Shown: positions 33,095 through 42,191 of the stretch, piece after piece
Numbering within the stretch: position 1 is the stretch's first letter
Layout: every line of letters starts with the position of its first letter
Origin: an uncultured Blautia sp.
GTDB lineage: Bacteria > Bacillota > Clostridia > Lachnospirales > Lachnospiraceae
Assembly: GCA_900540785.1 (NCBI GenBank)
Contig: UQHF01000002.1
Span: 1 to 64,000, forward strand
Reading direction: 5' to 3'
Length of the DNA: 64,000 nt
Translations under genes and position numbers: made by a program
The notes under the pieces: generated by a model
Databases searched by the model: none
What the model was told of the DNA's origin: nothing
Seen by the model: only the letters and a program-made list of their open reading frames with translations

Positions 33095-35284
33095 ATGAAA
33101 TCATTAGTAATAGCAGAAAAACCTTCCGTGGGGAGAGATATAGCAAGAGTTCTCCACTGTACCCAGAAGGGCAATGGAACTCTGGAGGGAAAGGATTATG
33201 TAGTGACCTGGGCGCTTGGGCATCTTGTGACGCTTGCAGACCCGGAGGAATACGATAAAAAATACATAAAATGGGAGATGGGAACTCTTCCCATGATGCC
33301 GGAGAAAACAAAGCTTGTAGTCATTAAGCAGACAGGAAAGCAGTATAATGCAGTGAAAACGCAGCTTTTCCGAAAAGATATAAAAGACGTAATTATTGCG
33401 ACAGACGCAGGGCGTGAGGGAGAGCTGGTTGCCAGATGGATTTTGGAAAAATCAGGCTGTCGAAAACCCATTAAGAGATTATGGATTTCTTCTGTGACGG
33501 ACAAGGCGATTAAAGACGGATTTTCCAATCTGAAAGACGGAAGAGCATATGATAATCTTTACCGGGCTGCGGAAGCGAGAGCGGAGGCAGACTGGCTTGT
33601 TGGCATGAACGGAACAAGAGCCCTTACCTGTAAGTATAATGCCCAGCTTTCCTGTGGACGTGTGCAGACGCCCACACTTGCCATCATTGAAAAGAGAGAG
33701 GAAGAAATCCGCAATTTTAAGCCAAAAGAATATTACAGCGTGACTCTGACAGCAGAAAATGTGCAGTGGACATGGAGAGAAGAAAAGAGCAAAAGCTTTT
33801 CTACCTTTAAAAAAGAGAAGGCGGAGGAAGTTCTGGGAGACGTGACAGGAGAGGGACTTCACATTACTTCTGTGGAGACAAAGGCAAAGAAATCCTACAG
33901 CCCCGGACTTTATGATCTCACCACGCTTCAGAGGGAGGCAAATCAGAAATTTGGATTTTCTGCGAAAGAGACGTTAAATATTATGCAGAGGCTTTATGAA
34001 AATCATAAGGTGCTTACCTATCCGAGAACAGATTCCAGATACATTGGAAAAGATGTAGTACCGACCATTAAGGAGAGACTTCGCGCCTGCGGAACAGGAC
34101 CCTATAAAAAACTGGCGGGCATTCTTGTAAATAAGCCCGTACAGGTAAATGGAAGCTTTGTGGACGATAAAAAGGTAAGCGACCATCATGCGATCATTCC
34201 CACAGAACAGTTTGTCCAGCTTGACCATATGACAAATGAAGAACGGAAAATTTACGATATGGTTGTGAGACGTTTTTTAAGTGTTCTGTATCCGCCCTGC
34301 ATTTACGAAGAGGTCACAATGGAGGGAACTGCTGCAGGTCATATATTTACAGCAAAGGGAAAAATCGTGAAGGAATCCGGCTGGAAGGCAGTTTACGAAA
34401 ATGATGTTGAGGAACAGGACGAAAAAGACGGAATCTTAAAAGAGCAGAAGCTTCCAGAGCTTAAAAAGGGACAGTGTCTTAAAATCGAAAAAGCTTTGAT
34501 CCACACAGGAAAAACAAAGCCGCCTGCAAGATTTACAGAAGCCACTCTTCTTGGTGTAATGGAAAATCCGGTAAAATATATGGAAAGCAGAAAGGCAGAG
34601 GACGTCCGCACTCTGGGAGAGACAGGAGGACTTGGAACAGTCGCCACAAGAGCGGATATTATAGAAAAGCTCTTTAACAGCTTTCTTATGGAAAAGAAGG
34701 GGCAGGAAATTTATCTTACCTCCAAGGCAAAGCAGCTTCTTTCTCTTGTTCCGGAAGATTTGAGAAAGCCGGAGCTTACAGCAGACTGGGAGAGAAAGCT
34801 TTCGGATATTTCAAAGGGAAAGATAAAAAAAGCGGATTTTATCCGGGAAATTAAAGATTATACATGTGAAATCGTAGAGGAAATAAAAGGTGGGGAGAAA
34901 ACCTTCCGTCATGATAATCTTACAAATAAAATCTGCCCGCAGTGCGGAAAACGTCTTCTTGCAGTAAACGGAAAAAACAGCAAGATGCTTGTATGCCAGG
35001 ACAGAGAGTGCGGATACAGGGAGACGGTTTCCAGAACGACAAACGCCCGCTGTCCGAAATGCCACAAACGCATGGAAATGTATGTAAAGGGAAAAGAAGA
35101 AACCTTTGTGTGCGCCTGCGGATATAAAGAGAAGCTGTCCGCTTTCCAGGCAAGAAGAGAAAAAGAAGGTGCAGGCGTAAATAAGCGCGATGTACAGAAA
35201 TATCTGCGCCAGCAGCAAAAAGAAGCAAAAGAACCGGTAAACAATGCCTTTGCACAGGCTCTGGCAGGAATCAAACTGGATTAA
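33095..35284 (+). CDS. topB: DNA topoisomerase III (type IA)
   Basis: A 729-residue type IA topoisomerase. The N-terminal TOPRIM domain (LVIAEKPSVGRDIARVL; ATDAGREGELVARWIL) binds magnesium, and the catalytic Tyr is in the YPRTDSRYI motif (about residue 311). Two C-terminal zinc-ribbon-like modules (CPQCGKRLL..CQDRECGY and CPKCHKR..CACGY, about 610-680) are followed by a Lys-rich tail. It decatenates and relaxes negatively supercoiled DNA. Topo III is often found on conjugative elements, but no transfer genes accompany this one, so it is taken as the chromosomal copy. Confidence 0.95.
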   Translation: MKSLVIAEKPSVGRDIARVLHCTQKGNGTLEGKDYVVTWALGHLVTLADPEEYDKKYIKWEMGTLPMMPEKTKLVVIKQTGKQYNAVKTQLFRKDIKDVIIATDAGREGELVARWILEKSGCRKPIKRLWISSVTDKAIKDGFSNLKDGRAYDNLYRAAEARAEADWLVGMNGTRALTCKYNAQLSCGRVQTPTLAIIEKREEEIRNFKPKEYYSVTLTAENVQWTWREEKSKSFSTFKKEKAEEVLGDVTGEGLHITSVETKAKKSYSPGLYDLTTLQREANQKFGFSAKETLNIMQRLYENHKVLTYPRTDSRYIGKDVVPTIKERLRACGTGPYKKLAGILVNKPVQVNGSFVDDKKVSDHHAIIPTEQFVQLDHMTNEERKIYDMVVRRFLSVLYPPCIYEEVTMEGTAAGHIFTAKGKIVKESGWKAVYENDVEEQDEKDGILKEQKLPELKKGQCLKIEKALIHTGKTKPPARFTEATLLGVMENPVKYMESRKAEDVRTLGETGGLGTVATRADIIEKLFNSFLMEKKGQEIYLTSKAKQLLSLVPEDLRKPELTADWERKLSDISKGKIKKADFIREIKDYTCEIVEEIKGGEKTFRHDNLTNKICPQCGKRLLAVNGKNSKMLVCQDRECGYRETVSRTTNARCPKCHKRMEMYVKGKEETFVCACGYKEKLSAFQARREKEGAGVNKRDVQKYLRQQQKEAKEPVNNAFAQALAGIKLD

Positions 35285-35302
35285 GAGAAGGGAAAGAAAA
35301 AT

Positions 35303-35971
35303 ATGCGCCGCAATGTTTCGCTGGAAGAAATTTCCGATGGAAAATTATACGGATCAAACGATATGGTAAAAGCAGACTGTCAGGATTGTCAGGGCTGCTG
35401 TGACTGCTGTACGGGAATGGGGGATTCCGTAATCCTAGATCCTCTTGACGTACACAGGCTTTCTGTAAATCTGGGGAAAGCGCCCCAGGAGCTTATGGAA
35501 AAAGAACTGGTACTTGGAGTTTCAGACGGAAATATCCTGCCGCACCTTTCTATGGAAGGAAAAGAGGAGAGATGCGTATTTTTAAATCAGGAGGGAAGAT
35601 GTTCCATACACAGCTTCCGCCCCGGTTTCTGTCGTCTGTTTCCTCTCGGAAGATATTATGAAGACGGAAGTTTTCAGTACATTCTTCAGATTCATGAGTG
35701 CAAAAAGCAGAACAGAAGCAAAATAAAGGTAAAAAAATGGATTGACACGCCAGATATAAAGCAGTATGAAAAATTTGTGTCAGACTGGCATTACTTTCTT
35801 CTGGACGTGCAGGAAGTTCTTTATGGGACAGAGGACAGCACTCTTATTAAAAATCTGAACATGTATGTAGTGAGCCGTTTTTACCTGACGCCTTATGACA
35901 GAGAAAGGGATTTTTATGAACAGTTTTATAAAAGACTGAAAGAGGGAAAAGAACTTCTTGCTCTTCGCTGA
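35303..35971 (+). CDS. YkgJ-family cysteine-cluster protein
   Basis: A 222-residue protein with a Cys-rich N-terminal half: CQDCQGCCDCCTGMGDSVILDPLDVHRL (about residues 24-52) and RCVFLNQEGRCSIHSFRPGFCRLFPLG (about 88-115). This is the YkgJ/CxxCxxCC zinc- or iron-binding pattern. It starts 18 nt after topB, so is probably co-transcribed. Function unknown in this family; metal chelation or Fe-S insertion has been suggested. Confidence 0.88.
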   Translation: MRRNVSLEEISDGKLYGSNDMVKADCQDCQGCCDCCTGMGDSVILDPLDVHRLSVNLGKAPQELMEKELVLGVSDGNILPHLSMEGKEERCVFLNQEGRCSIHSFRPGFCRLFPLGRYYEDGSFQYILQIHECKKQNRSKIKVKKWIDTPDIKQYEKFVSDWHYFLLDVQEVLYGTEDSTLIKNLNMYVVSRFYLTPYDRERDFYEQFYKRLKEGKELLALR

Positions 35972-36020
35972 CAGGAAGGATTGCAGCCTTTAAGAGACTG
36001 CAGAAATGGAGTTTTTGAAT

Positions 36021-36995
36021 ATGATCGACAGTTATGGAAGAGAAATTGATTATATGCGCATATCGATTACCGACAGATGCAATTTAAGATGTGTGTACTG
36101 TATGCCGGAATGTGGTGTGGAATCTGTTTCTCATGATAAGATTCTGCGATATAATGAAATTTTATATCTTGGAGAGATTTTTGCAGAACTTGGAATAAAG
36201 AAAATAAAAATCACAGGAGGAGAACCTCTTGTACGAAAAGGAGCGCCTTCTCTTATCAGGGATTTAAAAAGGATACCGGGAATTGAAAAGGTAACGATTA
36301 CAACAAACGGAGTCAATCTGGAGGAGGCGGCAGATGAACTTTCAAATGCGGGAATTGATGGTATTAATTTAAGCCTGGATACTCTGAATCCGGAAGTATT
36401 CTTTAAAATTACAAGAAGGAATGATTTTGAAAAGGTGATGCGGGGATTTCAGGCGGCGCTTTCTCATAAAGAGATTCCTCTTAAAATAAACTGTGTTCCA
36501 ATGGGAATTGAGGGACAGAACATTTTTGAACTGGCGGAGCTTTCCCGAAAATATCCGGTGCATGTGCGGTATATTGAAATGATGCCGATTGGACTTGGAA
36601 AAGAATATACAGGAAGCACAGAAGAAGAAATTTTACGAGAACTGGAAAAACGATATGGAATGGGCGTGAAGTTTTCAGGAAATCTTGGAAATGGTCCAGG
36701 TCATTATTATGAATTTCCGGGATTTCAGGGGAAAATCGGATTTATCAGTGCAATGAGCCACAAATTCTGTTCTGCCTGTAACAGGGTGCGCCTTACATCA
36801 GAAGGGTATTTAAAAACATGTCTGCAATATGATTCAGGAACAGATCTGCGTGTCCTTCTTCGAAACGGAGCTTCAAAAGAGGAAATTAAGGAAGCGATTC
36901 AAAGGGCAGTACAGGAAAAACCGCGCGCCCATCAGTTTACAGAAAAGCAGAACGGGCATGGAGAACGGCATATGATGTCACAGATTGGCGGTTAA
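36021..36995 (+). CDS. moaA: GTP 3',8-cyclase (MoaA), molybdopterin synthesis step 1
   Basis: A 324-residue radical-SAM enzyme from the ATG at 36021, 8 nt after GGAG; an ATG at 36006 has a poorer site. The SAM cluster motif is CNLRCVYC (Cys20, Cys24, Cys27). The second cluster is CSACNRVRLTSEGYLKTC (C-x2-C-x13-C, about residues 247-264). The C-terminal Gly-Gly (SQIGG) required for GTP conversion is intact, so the enzyme should be active. No other moa, moe or mob gene is in the window. The following gap (36996-37185) holds the malic enzyme promoter. Confidence 0.93.
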   Translation: MIDSYGREIDYMRISITDRCNLRCVYCMPECGVESVSHDKILRYNEILYLGEIFAELGIKKIKITGGEPLVRKGAPSLIRDLKRIPGIEKVTITTNGVNLEEAADELSNAGIDGINLSLDTLNPEVFFKITRRNDFEKVMRGFQAALSHKEIPLKINCVPMGIEGQNIFELAELSRKYPVHVRYIEMMPIGLGKEYTGSTEEEILRELEKRYGMGVKFSGNLGNGPGHYYEFPGFQGKIGFISAMSHKFCSACNRVRLTSEGYLKTCLQYDSGTDLRVLLRNGASKEEIKEAIQRAVQEKPRAHQFTEKQNGHGERHMMSQIGG

Positions 36996-37099
36996 AAACA
37001 GAATTTTCGAAAAAAAGTGAGCCATGTATGCCAGCCGGCGCGCATTTGTCTGTCAGTGTAAGAAAAGGCGGAAAAATAGGCAGAGAAATGATTTATACA

Positions 37100-37128
37100 T
37101 TGAAAAAAGAGTGGTAACGTGATAGTAT
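37100..37128 (+). promoter_or_regulatory. Promoter of the malic enzyme gene
   Basis: TTGAAA (37100-37105), 17 bp, TAGTAT (37123-37128). The gene starts at 37186 after a strong AGGAGGAG site. Confidence 0.55.
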
Positions 37129-37185
37129 AAGAGCGGAAATAAAGTTAGTTTTAAACTATATAAATTTACAGCAGGAGGAGAAGTA

Positions 37186-38376
37186 ATGAGTCAGAAAAGA
37201 GACTACGCAAAAGAGAGCCTTGAGATGCACTATGAGAAAAAGGGAAAAATTGAGATGGTATCTACCGTTGCCCTGAACTCAAAAGATGATTTATCTCTTG
37301 CATATACACCGGGAGTTGCACAGCCATGCCTGGAGATTCAGAAAGATGTGGAAAAATCCTACGAACTGACACGTCGCTGGAATATGTGTCTCGTTGTGAC
37401 AGACGGTACAGCAGTTCTTGGTCTTGGAGATATTGGACCGGAGGCAGGAATGCCGGTTATGGAAGGAAAATGTGTGCTGTTTAAGGAGTTTGGTGGTGTT
37501 GATGCCTTCCCTCTTTGCATTAAGAGCAAAGATGTTGACGATATTGTTAATACAATTTATCTGATTTCCGGAAGCTTCGGCGGTGTGAATCTGGAGGATA
37601 TTTCCGCTCCGAGATGTTTTGAGATCGAGCAGAAATTAAAAGAAAAATGTGATATTCCGATTTTCCATGACGACCAGCACGGAACAGCAGTCATCACACT
37701 GGCAGGACTTATCAATGCCTTAAAACTCACAGGAAGAAAGAAAGAGGAATCCAGAATCGTAGTAAACGGAGCAGGCGCAGCCGCGATCGCAATCACAAAG
37801 CTTCTTCTCTCCTATGGCTTTGAAGATATTACACTGTGCGACAGAACAGGAGCTATTTACGAGGGACGTACAGAGGGAATGAACCCTGTAAAAGAGGAAA
37901 TGGCTAAAGTTACAAACCCGAATAAGAAACAGGGTACATTAAAAGACGTGATCGAAGGGGCTGATATTTTTATCGGTGTAAGCGCTCCAAACAGCCTGAC
38001 ACAGGATATGGTACGCTCCATGAATGCAGATCCGATCGTATTTGCGTGTGCAAACCCGGTTCCGGAAATCAGCCCGGATGATGCGGCAGCAGCAGGAGCA
38101 GCAGTCGTTGCTACAGGAAGAAGTGATTATCCAAATCAGATCAACAATGTTCTTGCGTTTCCTGGAATTTTCCGTGGTACATTTGATGTGCGCGCAAAAG
38201 AGATCAATGACGAGATGAAATTTGCAGCAGCTCTCGCCATCGCAGATATTATTCCGGAAAGCGAATTAAGAGCAGACTACATTGTTCCGGACCCGTTAAA
38301 TCCGGAAGTTGCAAAAAAAGTTGCTGTAGCAGTTGCAAAAGCAGCCGTTGATACCGGCGTAGCCCGTATCAGATAA
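37186..38376 (+). CDS. NAD(P)-dependent malic enzyme (oxaloacetate-decarboxylating)
   Basis: A 396-residue enzyme of the short bacterial type that turns malate into pyruvate and CO2. The catalytic Tyr is in LAYTPGVAQPC (about residue 43), the Lys in KCVLFKEFGGVDAFPLCI (about 97), the metal-binding HDDQHGTAVI (about 163), and the dinucleotide fold in VVNGAGAAAIAITKLL (about 190). No C-terminal phosphotransacetylase domain. Cofactor preference is not certain. The YitT gene starts 5 nt after the stop. Confidence 0.95.
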   Translation: MSQKRDYAKESLEMHYEKKGKIEMVSTVALNSKDDLSLAYTPGVAQPCLEIQKDVEKSYELTRRWNMCLVVTDGTAVLGLGDIGPEAGMPVMEGKCVLFKEFGGVDAFPLCIKSKDVDDIVNTIYLISGSFGGVNLEDISAPRCFEIEQKLKEKCDIPIFHDDQHGTAVITLAGLINALKLTGRKKEESRIVVNGAGAAAIAITKLLLSYGFEDITLCDRTGAIYEGRTEGMNPVKEEMAKVTNPNKKQGTLKDVIEGADIFIGVSAPNSLTQDMVRSMNADPIVFACANPVPEISPDDAAAAGAAVVATGRSDYPNQINNVLAFPGIFRGTFDVRAKEINDEMKFAAALAIADIIPESELRADYIVPDPLNPEVAKKVAVAVAKAAVDTGVARIR

Positions 38377-38381
38377 AGGAA

Positions 38382-39245
38382 ATGGCAAAGAAAAATATTT
38401 CAAAAAAAGATGTGATATATGAGTATGCCTTTATTACTGTTGCCATGCTCATCATATCTGCAAGTATATATTTTTTCCTGATTCCAAGTAAGGTGGTAAT
38501 CGGAAGTATATCCGGTCTTGCTATGGTGCTGTCAGAGCTTACGGGATTTTCCATATCCATGCTCACTATGATGTTAAACGTAGTGCTTCTAATTATAGGA
38601 TTTCTTTTAGTAGGAAAGGAATTTGGAGTAAAGACTGTATATACATCAATGCTGATGCCCATATTTCTCGGGATTTTTGAAGTGGTATGCCCGCTCTCCG
38701 GCTCAGTGACAGGAAATAACGTATACGATGTAGTGGCTTATATTCTTGTGGCAGGATTTGGACAGGCAATTCTTTTTAATGTAAATGCCTCCTCAGGCGG
38801 AATTGATATTGCAGCGAAAATTATCAGCAAATATACGCGTATGGAAATTGGAAAAGCAGTGACGCTGGCAGGAATGGTAACAGCCATGAGTTCTATTTTG
38901 GTGTATGGACCGGGCAGCCTTGTAGTCAGTATGCTTGCAACGTATGCGAACGGACAGGCGATTGATTATTTTATCGGCGGTATCAATAAGAAAAAGAGAA
39001 TCTGTATCTTATCCAAAAACTATGAGGAAATCCAGGATTTCATTTTAAATGAAATGGGAAGAGGAATCACTCTTTATACAGCAAAGGGTGCGTTCCAGAA
39101 GGAAGAGCAGACAGAGCTTGTGACAATTATGACGGTCAACGAGTATAAAACACTTATGAATTATCTTCACGAATCGGATTTCAAAGTATTTGTAACCATT
39201 TCCACAGTTAATGAAGTGATTGGAATGTGGGATCCGAAAAAATAA
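38382..39245 (+). CDS. YitT family membrane protein (DUF2179 C-terminal domain)
   Basis: A 287-residue protein. The N-terminal 200 residues hold five or six helices with GSISGLAMVLSELTG and VNASSGGIDIAAKIISKYT motifs of YitT. A cytoplasmic DUF2179/DUF2179-like domain follows (about 205-285: RICILSKNYEEIQDFILNEMGRGITLYTAKGAF). Function unsettled; transport of a small metabolite is suspected. It is 5 nt downstream of the malic enzyme gene. No terminator was seen before the next gene, so readthrough is possible. Confidence 0.9.
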   Translation: MAKKNISKKDVIYEYAFITVAMLIISASIYFFLIPSKVVIGSISGLAMVLSELTGFSISMLTMMLNVVLLIIGFLLVGKEFGVKTVYTSMLMPIFLGIFEVVCPLSGSVTGNNVYDVVAYILVAGFGQAILFNVNASSGGIDIAAKIISKYTRMEIGKAVTLAGMVTAMSSILVYGPGSLVVSMLATYANGQAIDYFIGGINKKKRICILSKNYEEIQDFILNEMGRGITLYTAKGAFQKEEQTELVTIMTVNEYKTLMNYLHESDFKVFVTISTVNEVIGMWDPKK

Positions 39246-39251
39246 TAAAAT

Positions 39252-39270
39252 CTTATAAAATCCTTATAAT
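39252..39270 (+). promoter_or_regulatory. -10 region and 11-bp repeat before the LanF-like gene
   Basis: TATAAT (39265-39270) lies 36 nt before the ATG at 39306. CTTATAA occurs twice with start points 11 bp apart (39252 and 39263), a spacing used by OmpR-family regulators; the second overlaps the -10. The -35 position is poor, so an activator is expected. Confidence 0.45.
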
Positions 39271-39272
39271 TG

Positions 39273-39297
39273 CCTCCTATGATAAAACCATAGGAGG
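39273..39297 (+). promoter_or_regulatory. Hairpin enclosing the ribosome-binding site of the LanF-like gene
   Basis: CCTCCTATG (39273-39281) pairs perfectly with CATAGGAGG (39289-39297), with a 7-nt loop. The right arm contains the whole AGGAGG site (39292-39297). Transcription from the TATAAT at 39265 should start at about 39277, inside the left arm. Only longer readthrough transcripts would form the full blocking stem. An operator role is the alternative. Confidence 0.55.
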
Positions 39298-39305
39298 TAA
39301 TTTAT

Positions 39306-40016
39306 ATGGAAAAATTTATTTTGCAGACAAATCGTATTTCAAAATCATTTCACAATCAAAAAGTATTAAACGAGGTATCTTTAAAAGTTCCCCAAAATTC
39401 GGTATATGGACTTCTGGGACCAAACGGGGCGGGAAAATCCACTTTATTAAAAACAATTACAGGAATTTTGAAACCGACAGGCGGAAGTATTCAGTTTGAC
39501 GGACATTCCTGGTCGAGAAAAGATCTCGGGGAAATCGGTTCGCTCATTGAGACGCCGCCAGTTTACGAAAACCTGACTGCCTGGGAAAATTTAAAAGTGC
39601 GGGCAATCCTTCTTGATGTGCCGGATTCCAGAATCCGGGAGGTGCTGGAAATTACAGATTTAAGTGGAACAGGAAAAAAGAAGGCGGGACATTTTTCACT
39701 TGGAATGAAGCAGCGACTTGGGATTGCCATCGCTCTTTTGAATAAGCCGAAGCTTCTTGTCCTGGACGAACCGGTAAACGGATTGGACCCTGTCGGGATC
39801 ACGGAGCTTCGCGCTATGATAAGAAGATTTCCACAGGAAGGGATCACGGTTCTTGTATCCAGTCACATTTTAAGTGAAATTGAGCAGACAGCAGACTATG
39901 TTGGAATCCTCACAGAGGGAAAATTGGGATTTCAGGGGCGTCTTTCCGAATGCGGAGATCTGGAATCCATGTTTATGGAAATTGTTCTTCGCGACAGGAA
40001 GGAGGGAATCCGATGA
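39306..40016 (+). CDS. Lantibiotic-immunity-type ABC transporter ATP-binding protein (LanF-like)
   Basis: A 236-residue ATPase. Walker A GPNGAGKST (about residues 38-46), signature FSLGMKQRLGIA (about 132-143), Walker B LLVLDEPVNGLDP and switch His in SSHILSE are present. At the Q-loop the sequence is SLIETPPVYENL, with Glu in place of Gln; this E-loop is known from LanF immunity ATPases such as NukF. With the two permeases downstream it forms a LanFEG-type exporter that clears lantibiotics from the membrane. No lantibiotic precursor or LanB/C/M gene is present, so this is resistance or immunity without production. Confidence 0.92.
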   Translation: MEKFILQTNRISKSFHNQKVLNEVSLKVPQNSVYGLLGPNGAGKSTLLKTITGILKPTGGSIQFDGHSWSRKDLGEIGSLIETPPVYENLTAWENLKVRAILLDVPDSRIREVLEITDLSGTGKKKAGHFSLGMKQRLGIAIALLNKPKLLVLDEPVNGLDPVGITELRAMIRRFPQEGITVLVSSHILSEIEQTADYVGILTEGKLGFQGRLSECGDLESMFMEIVLRDRKEGIR

Positions 40017-40774
40017 AAACGTATTTTCTGGCAGAAAAAATGAAATGCAGGAAAACATCCGTCGGAAAGCTTATGATTCTCATGCCGCTTTTTACGATTA
40101 TCTTTTCTCTGTACATATCAGGAAGCTATTTTATTATAAACAGCAGCAACTGGTGGTATATCATGATGTTTCCTGCAATGGCAGCGTTAATGTGCGGCGT
40201 CATTATAAGAAAGGACAGAAAGCTTAAGAATCATGCGCTCCTGACACTTCCGGTTGACCGGAAAAAAGTATGGGACGGAAAGGTTTTGTACGGACTGTGG
40301 GTGACAGGGGCAGGACTTACCATTATGTTTCTTCTGATTCTGGCAGGAGAAATCCTGGGAAGAAAATTTACATTTATCATTACAAACAGTCCTTCAGCAG
40401 GAAGCATTATTCTTGCCTGGGCAGTCCTTTTTCTTACGTTTATGTGGCAGGTTCCCTTCTGCATGTTTCTTGCAGAGGCTTTCGGAAGCCTTCCTATGAT
40501 CCTGATCCATGTGGTTTTATACCAGGTGGCATTTGTTGCACTTTCTCTTAAAGATTATTATATGCTTCTTCCGGGTGCGATTCCTGCAAGAGTGATGTGC
40601 CCGGTTCTCGGGATCATGCCGAGCAATCTTCTGGCAGTTCCCGGCTCTGTGGGATTTTATCCGGAGCTTTTAAATGCAGGCAGTGTGTGGGTTGGAGTGG
40701 CAGCTTCCCTCATATGGTTTCTACTTTTCTGGGGCATAGGACGAAAATGGTATGAAAAACAGGGGGTAAAATAG
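40013..40774 (+). CDS. Lantibiotic-immunity ABC transporter permease (LanE/MutE-like)
   Basis: A 253-residue, six-helix permease from the ATG at 40013 after AGGAGGG, overlapping the ATPase stop (ATGA). The opening FLAEKMKCRKTSVGKLMILMPLF is the typical EpiE/MutE start (short amphipathic stretch, then helix). Conserved RKDRKLKNHALLTLPVDRKKVWDGK loop lies at about residues 63-87. It ends directly against the next permease start. Forms a heterodimer with the LanG-like subunit. Confidence 0.88.
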   Translation: MKTYFLAEKMKCRKTSVGKLMILMPLFTIIFSLYISGSYFIINSSNWWYIMMFPAMAALMCGVIIRKDRKLKNHALLTLPVDRKKVWDGKVLYGLWVTGAGLTIMFLLILAGEILGRKFTFIITNSPSAGSIILAWAVLFLTFMWQVPFCMFLAEAFGSLPMILIHVVLYQVAFVALSLKDYYMLLPGAIPARVMCPVLGIMPSNLLAVPGSVGFYPELLNAGSVWVGVAASLIWFLLFWGIGRKWYEKQGVK

Positions 40775-41539
40775 ATGGGAGAGATATGGAGATTTACAAA
40801 GGCAGAATACAGAAAAATGAAAGGAACGTATCTTCCGCTTATTTTTGCAGGAGTTCCTCTTTTGGGCTGCGGTCTGTTCCTTCTATATTATTCCTTTTCT
40901 CCCTGGGACACAGAATCGGAAATTATGGCTTATGCAGAAGCAATGGGAGCTGCTCTTCCTTTTCTTATCAGCCTTTTATCAGCGCTTTCAGTGGGGCTGG
41001 AAGAAAAAAATCATTTTCAGACTTTTCTTGGAACAGCCAGAAAAAAGAAAAGTGCCCTGCTTGGAAAATACATTGCCCTTCTCCTTTGTACCTTCTTTTC
41101 TTTCCTTCTTGCAGTGGGGCTTTTCGGGGCAGTATTTACCTTTCTTCTGGGAAAAGAGGGAATGACGCCTGGACTTTGTGTGAAACTTATTTTTGCACTG
41201 TGGCTTCCCTCTGCTGCTTTATACGGAATTCATCTTTTTCTTGACCTTACCTTTCCAAAATCTGTATCCATAGCGGTGGGAACAGGAGAATCCCTTATAT
41301 CCGCTCTTTTTCTCACCGGTCTTGGAGATGGACTCTGGACCTTTATTCCTGCTTCCTGGAGCGCCAGATGGGCGGCGTATGTAACTGGAATGGAGTTAAA
41401 TGACACCTACAGAAAGATGGTACAGGAGACTTTAAATTTAAAAGGAAACGCAAAAATATGCCTGTTGATAACTTTCCTTCTTTGTGTCATAATTCTTGTA
41501 TGGTTCAGATTTTATGAAGGAAGGCAGTGTAATGATTAA
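40775..41539 (+). CDS. Lantibiotic-immunity ABC transporter permease (LanG/MutG-like)
   Basis: A 254-residue, six-helix permease. The N terminus (RFTKAEYRKMKGTYLPLIF) and the loop LEEKNHFQTFLGTARKKKSALLGKY (about residues 74-98) match the MutG branch. The ATG follows the previous stop with no gap, and the gene overlaps the response regulator by 8 nt. The cluster order F-E-G-R-K is the usual one for nisin- or mutacin-type immunity loci in Firmicutes. Confidence 0.88.
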   Translation: MGEIWRFTKAEYRKMKGTYLPLIFAGVPLLGCGLFLLYYSFSPWDTESEIMAYAEAMGAALPFLISLLSALSVGLEEKNHFQTFLGTARKKKSALLGKYIALLLCTFFSFLLAVGLFGAVFTFLLGKEGMTPGLCVKLIFALWLPSAALYGIHLFLDLTFPKSVSIAVGTGESLISALFLTGLGDGLWTFIPASWSARWAAYVTGMELNDTYRKMVQETLNLKGNAKICLLITFLLCVIILVWFRFYEGRQCND

Positions 41540-42191
41540 TATTCTTGCTGTGGACGATGAGGAAGAAATTTTAAAGATAATAAAAAAAGCTCTGGAAAAA
41601 GAAGGATATGTGGTGACGCCTGTCAGCGATCCGGAAGCTGTGAAAAAAATGAATCTTGGCTGTTTTCAGATGATTCTTCTCGATGTGATGATGCCGGGAA
41701 CAGACGGCTTTTCGCTGTGTGGAGAAATTCGGGACAGGGTGGACTGCCCCATTCTTTTTATTACTGCAAAAACAGGAGAAAAGGAGCTTATGACCGGTCT
41801 TGGCATCGGCGGGGACGATTATATCACAAAGCCGTTTGGAATCGGGGAACTGCGGGCAAGGGTGGCAGCACATTTAAGGCGGGAAAGCAGGCAGAAGAAA
41901 AACGCTGTTTTTGTGGGAGAAATCCAGCTTGAGCTCCGCTCCAGAAAAATCTTTTATAAAGGAGAGGAAATCCCGCTTACAAAGAGCGAATATGCCATCT
42001 GCGAATATCTTGCCATGAATAAGGGACAGGTCTTTTCAAAAGAGAGGATTTACGAGCACGTATTCGGGTTTGACGGAGAGAGCGACCTTTCGGCAATTAC
42101 AGAGCACATCAAAAATATACGGGCGAAATTTCAGAAAAAAGGTCTTTCTGTGATTGAGACAAAGTGGGGGATTGGATACAGATGGGAGTAA
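41532..42191 (+). CDS. OmpR-family response regulator (LanR-like)
   Basis: A 219-residue regulator from the ATG at 41532. The receiver has Asp8/Asp9, phosphoacceptor Asp51 (MILLDVMMPG), Thr in FITAKT and Lys in ITKPFG. The winged-helix domain (about 122-219) ends FQKKGLSVIETKWGIGYRW. Its partner is the kinase encoded with a 10-nt overlap. Likely target is the promoter of the LanF-like gene or the repeat array at 44271. Confidence 0.92.
   Translation: MINILAVDDEEEILKIIKKALEKEGYVVTPVSDPEAVKKMNLGCFQMILLDVMMPGTDGFSLCGEIRDRVDCPILFITAKTGEKELMTGLGIGGDDYITKPFGIGELRARVAAHLRRESRQKKNAVFVGEIQLELRSRKIFYKGEEIPLTKSEYAICEYLAMNKGQVFSKERIYEHVFGFDGESDLSAITEHIKNIRAKFQKKGLSVIETKWGIGYRWE

Noticed and set aside
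33095..35284. Topoisomerase III as a marker of an integrative conjugative element
   Set aside because: No relaxase, coupling protein, type IV secretion, integrase or attachment repeats are nearby.
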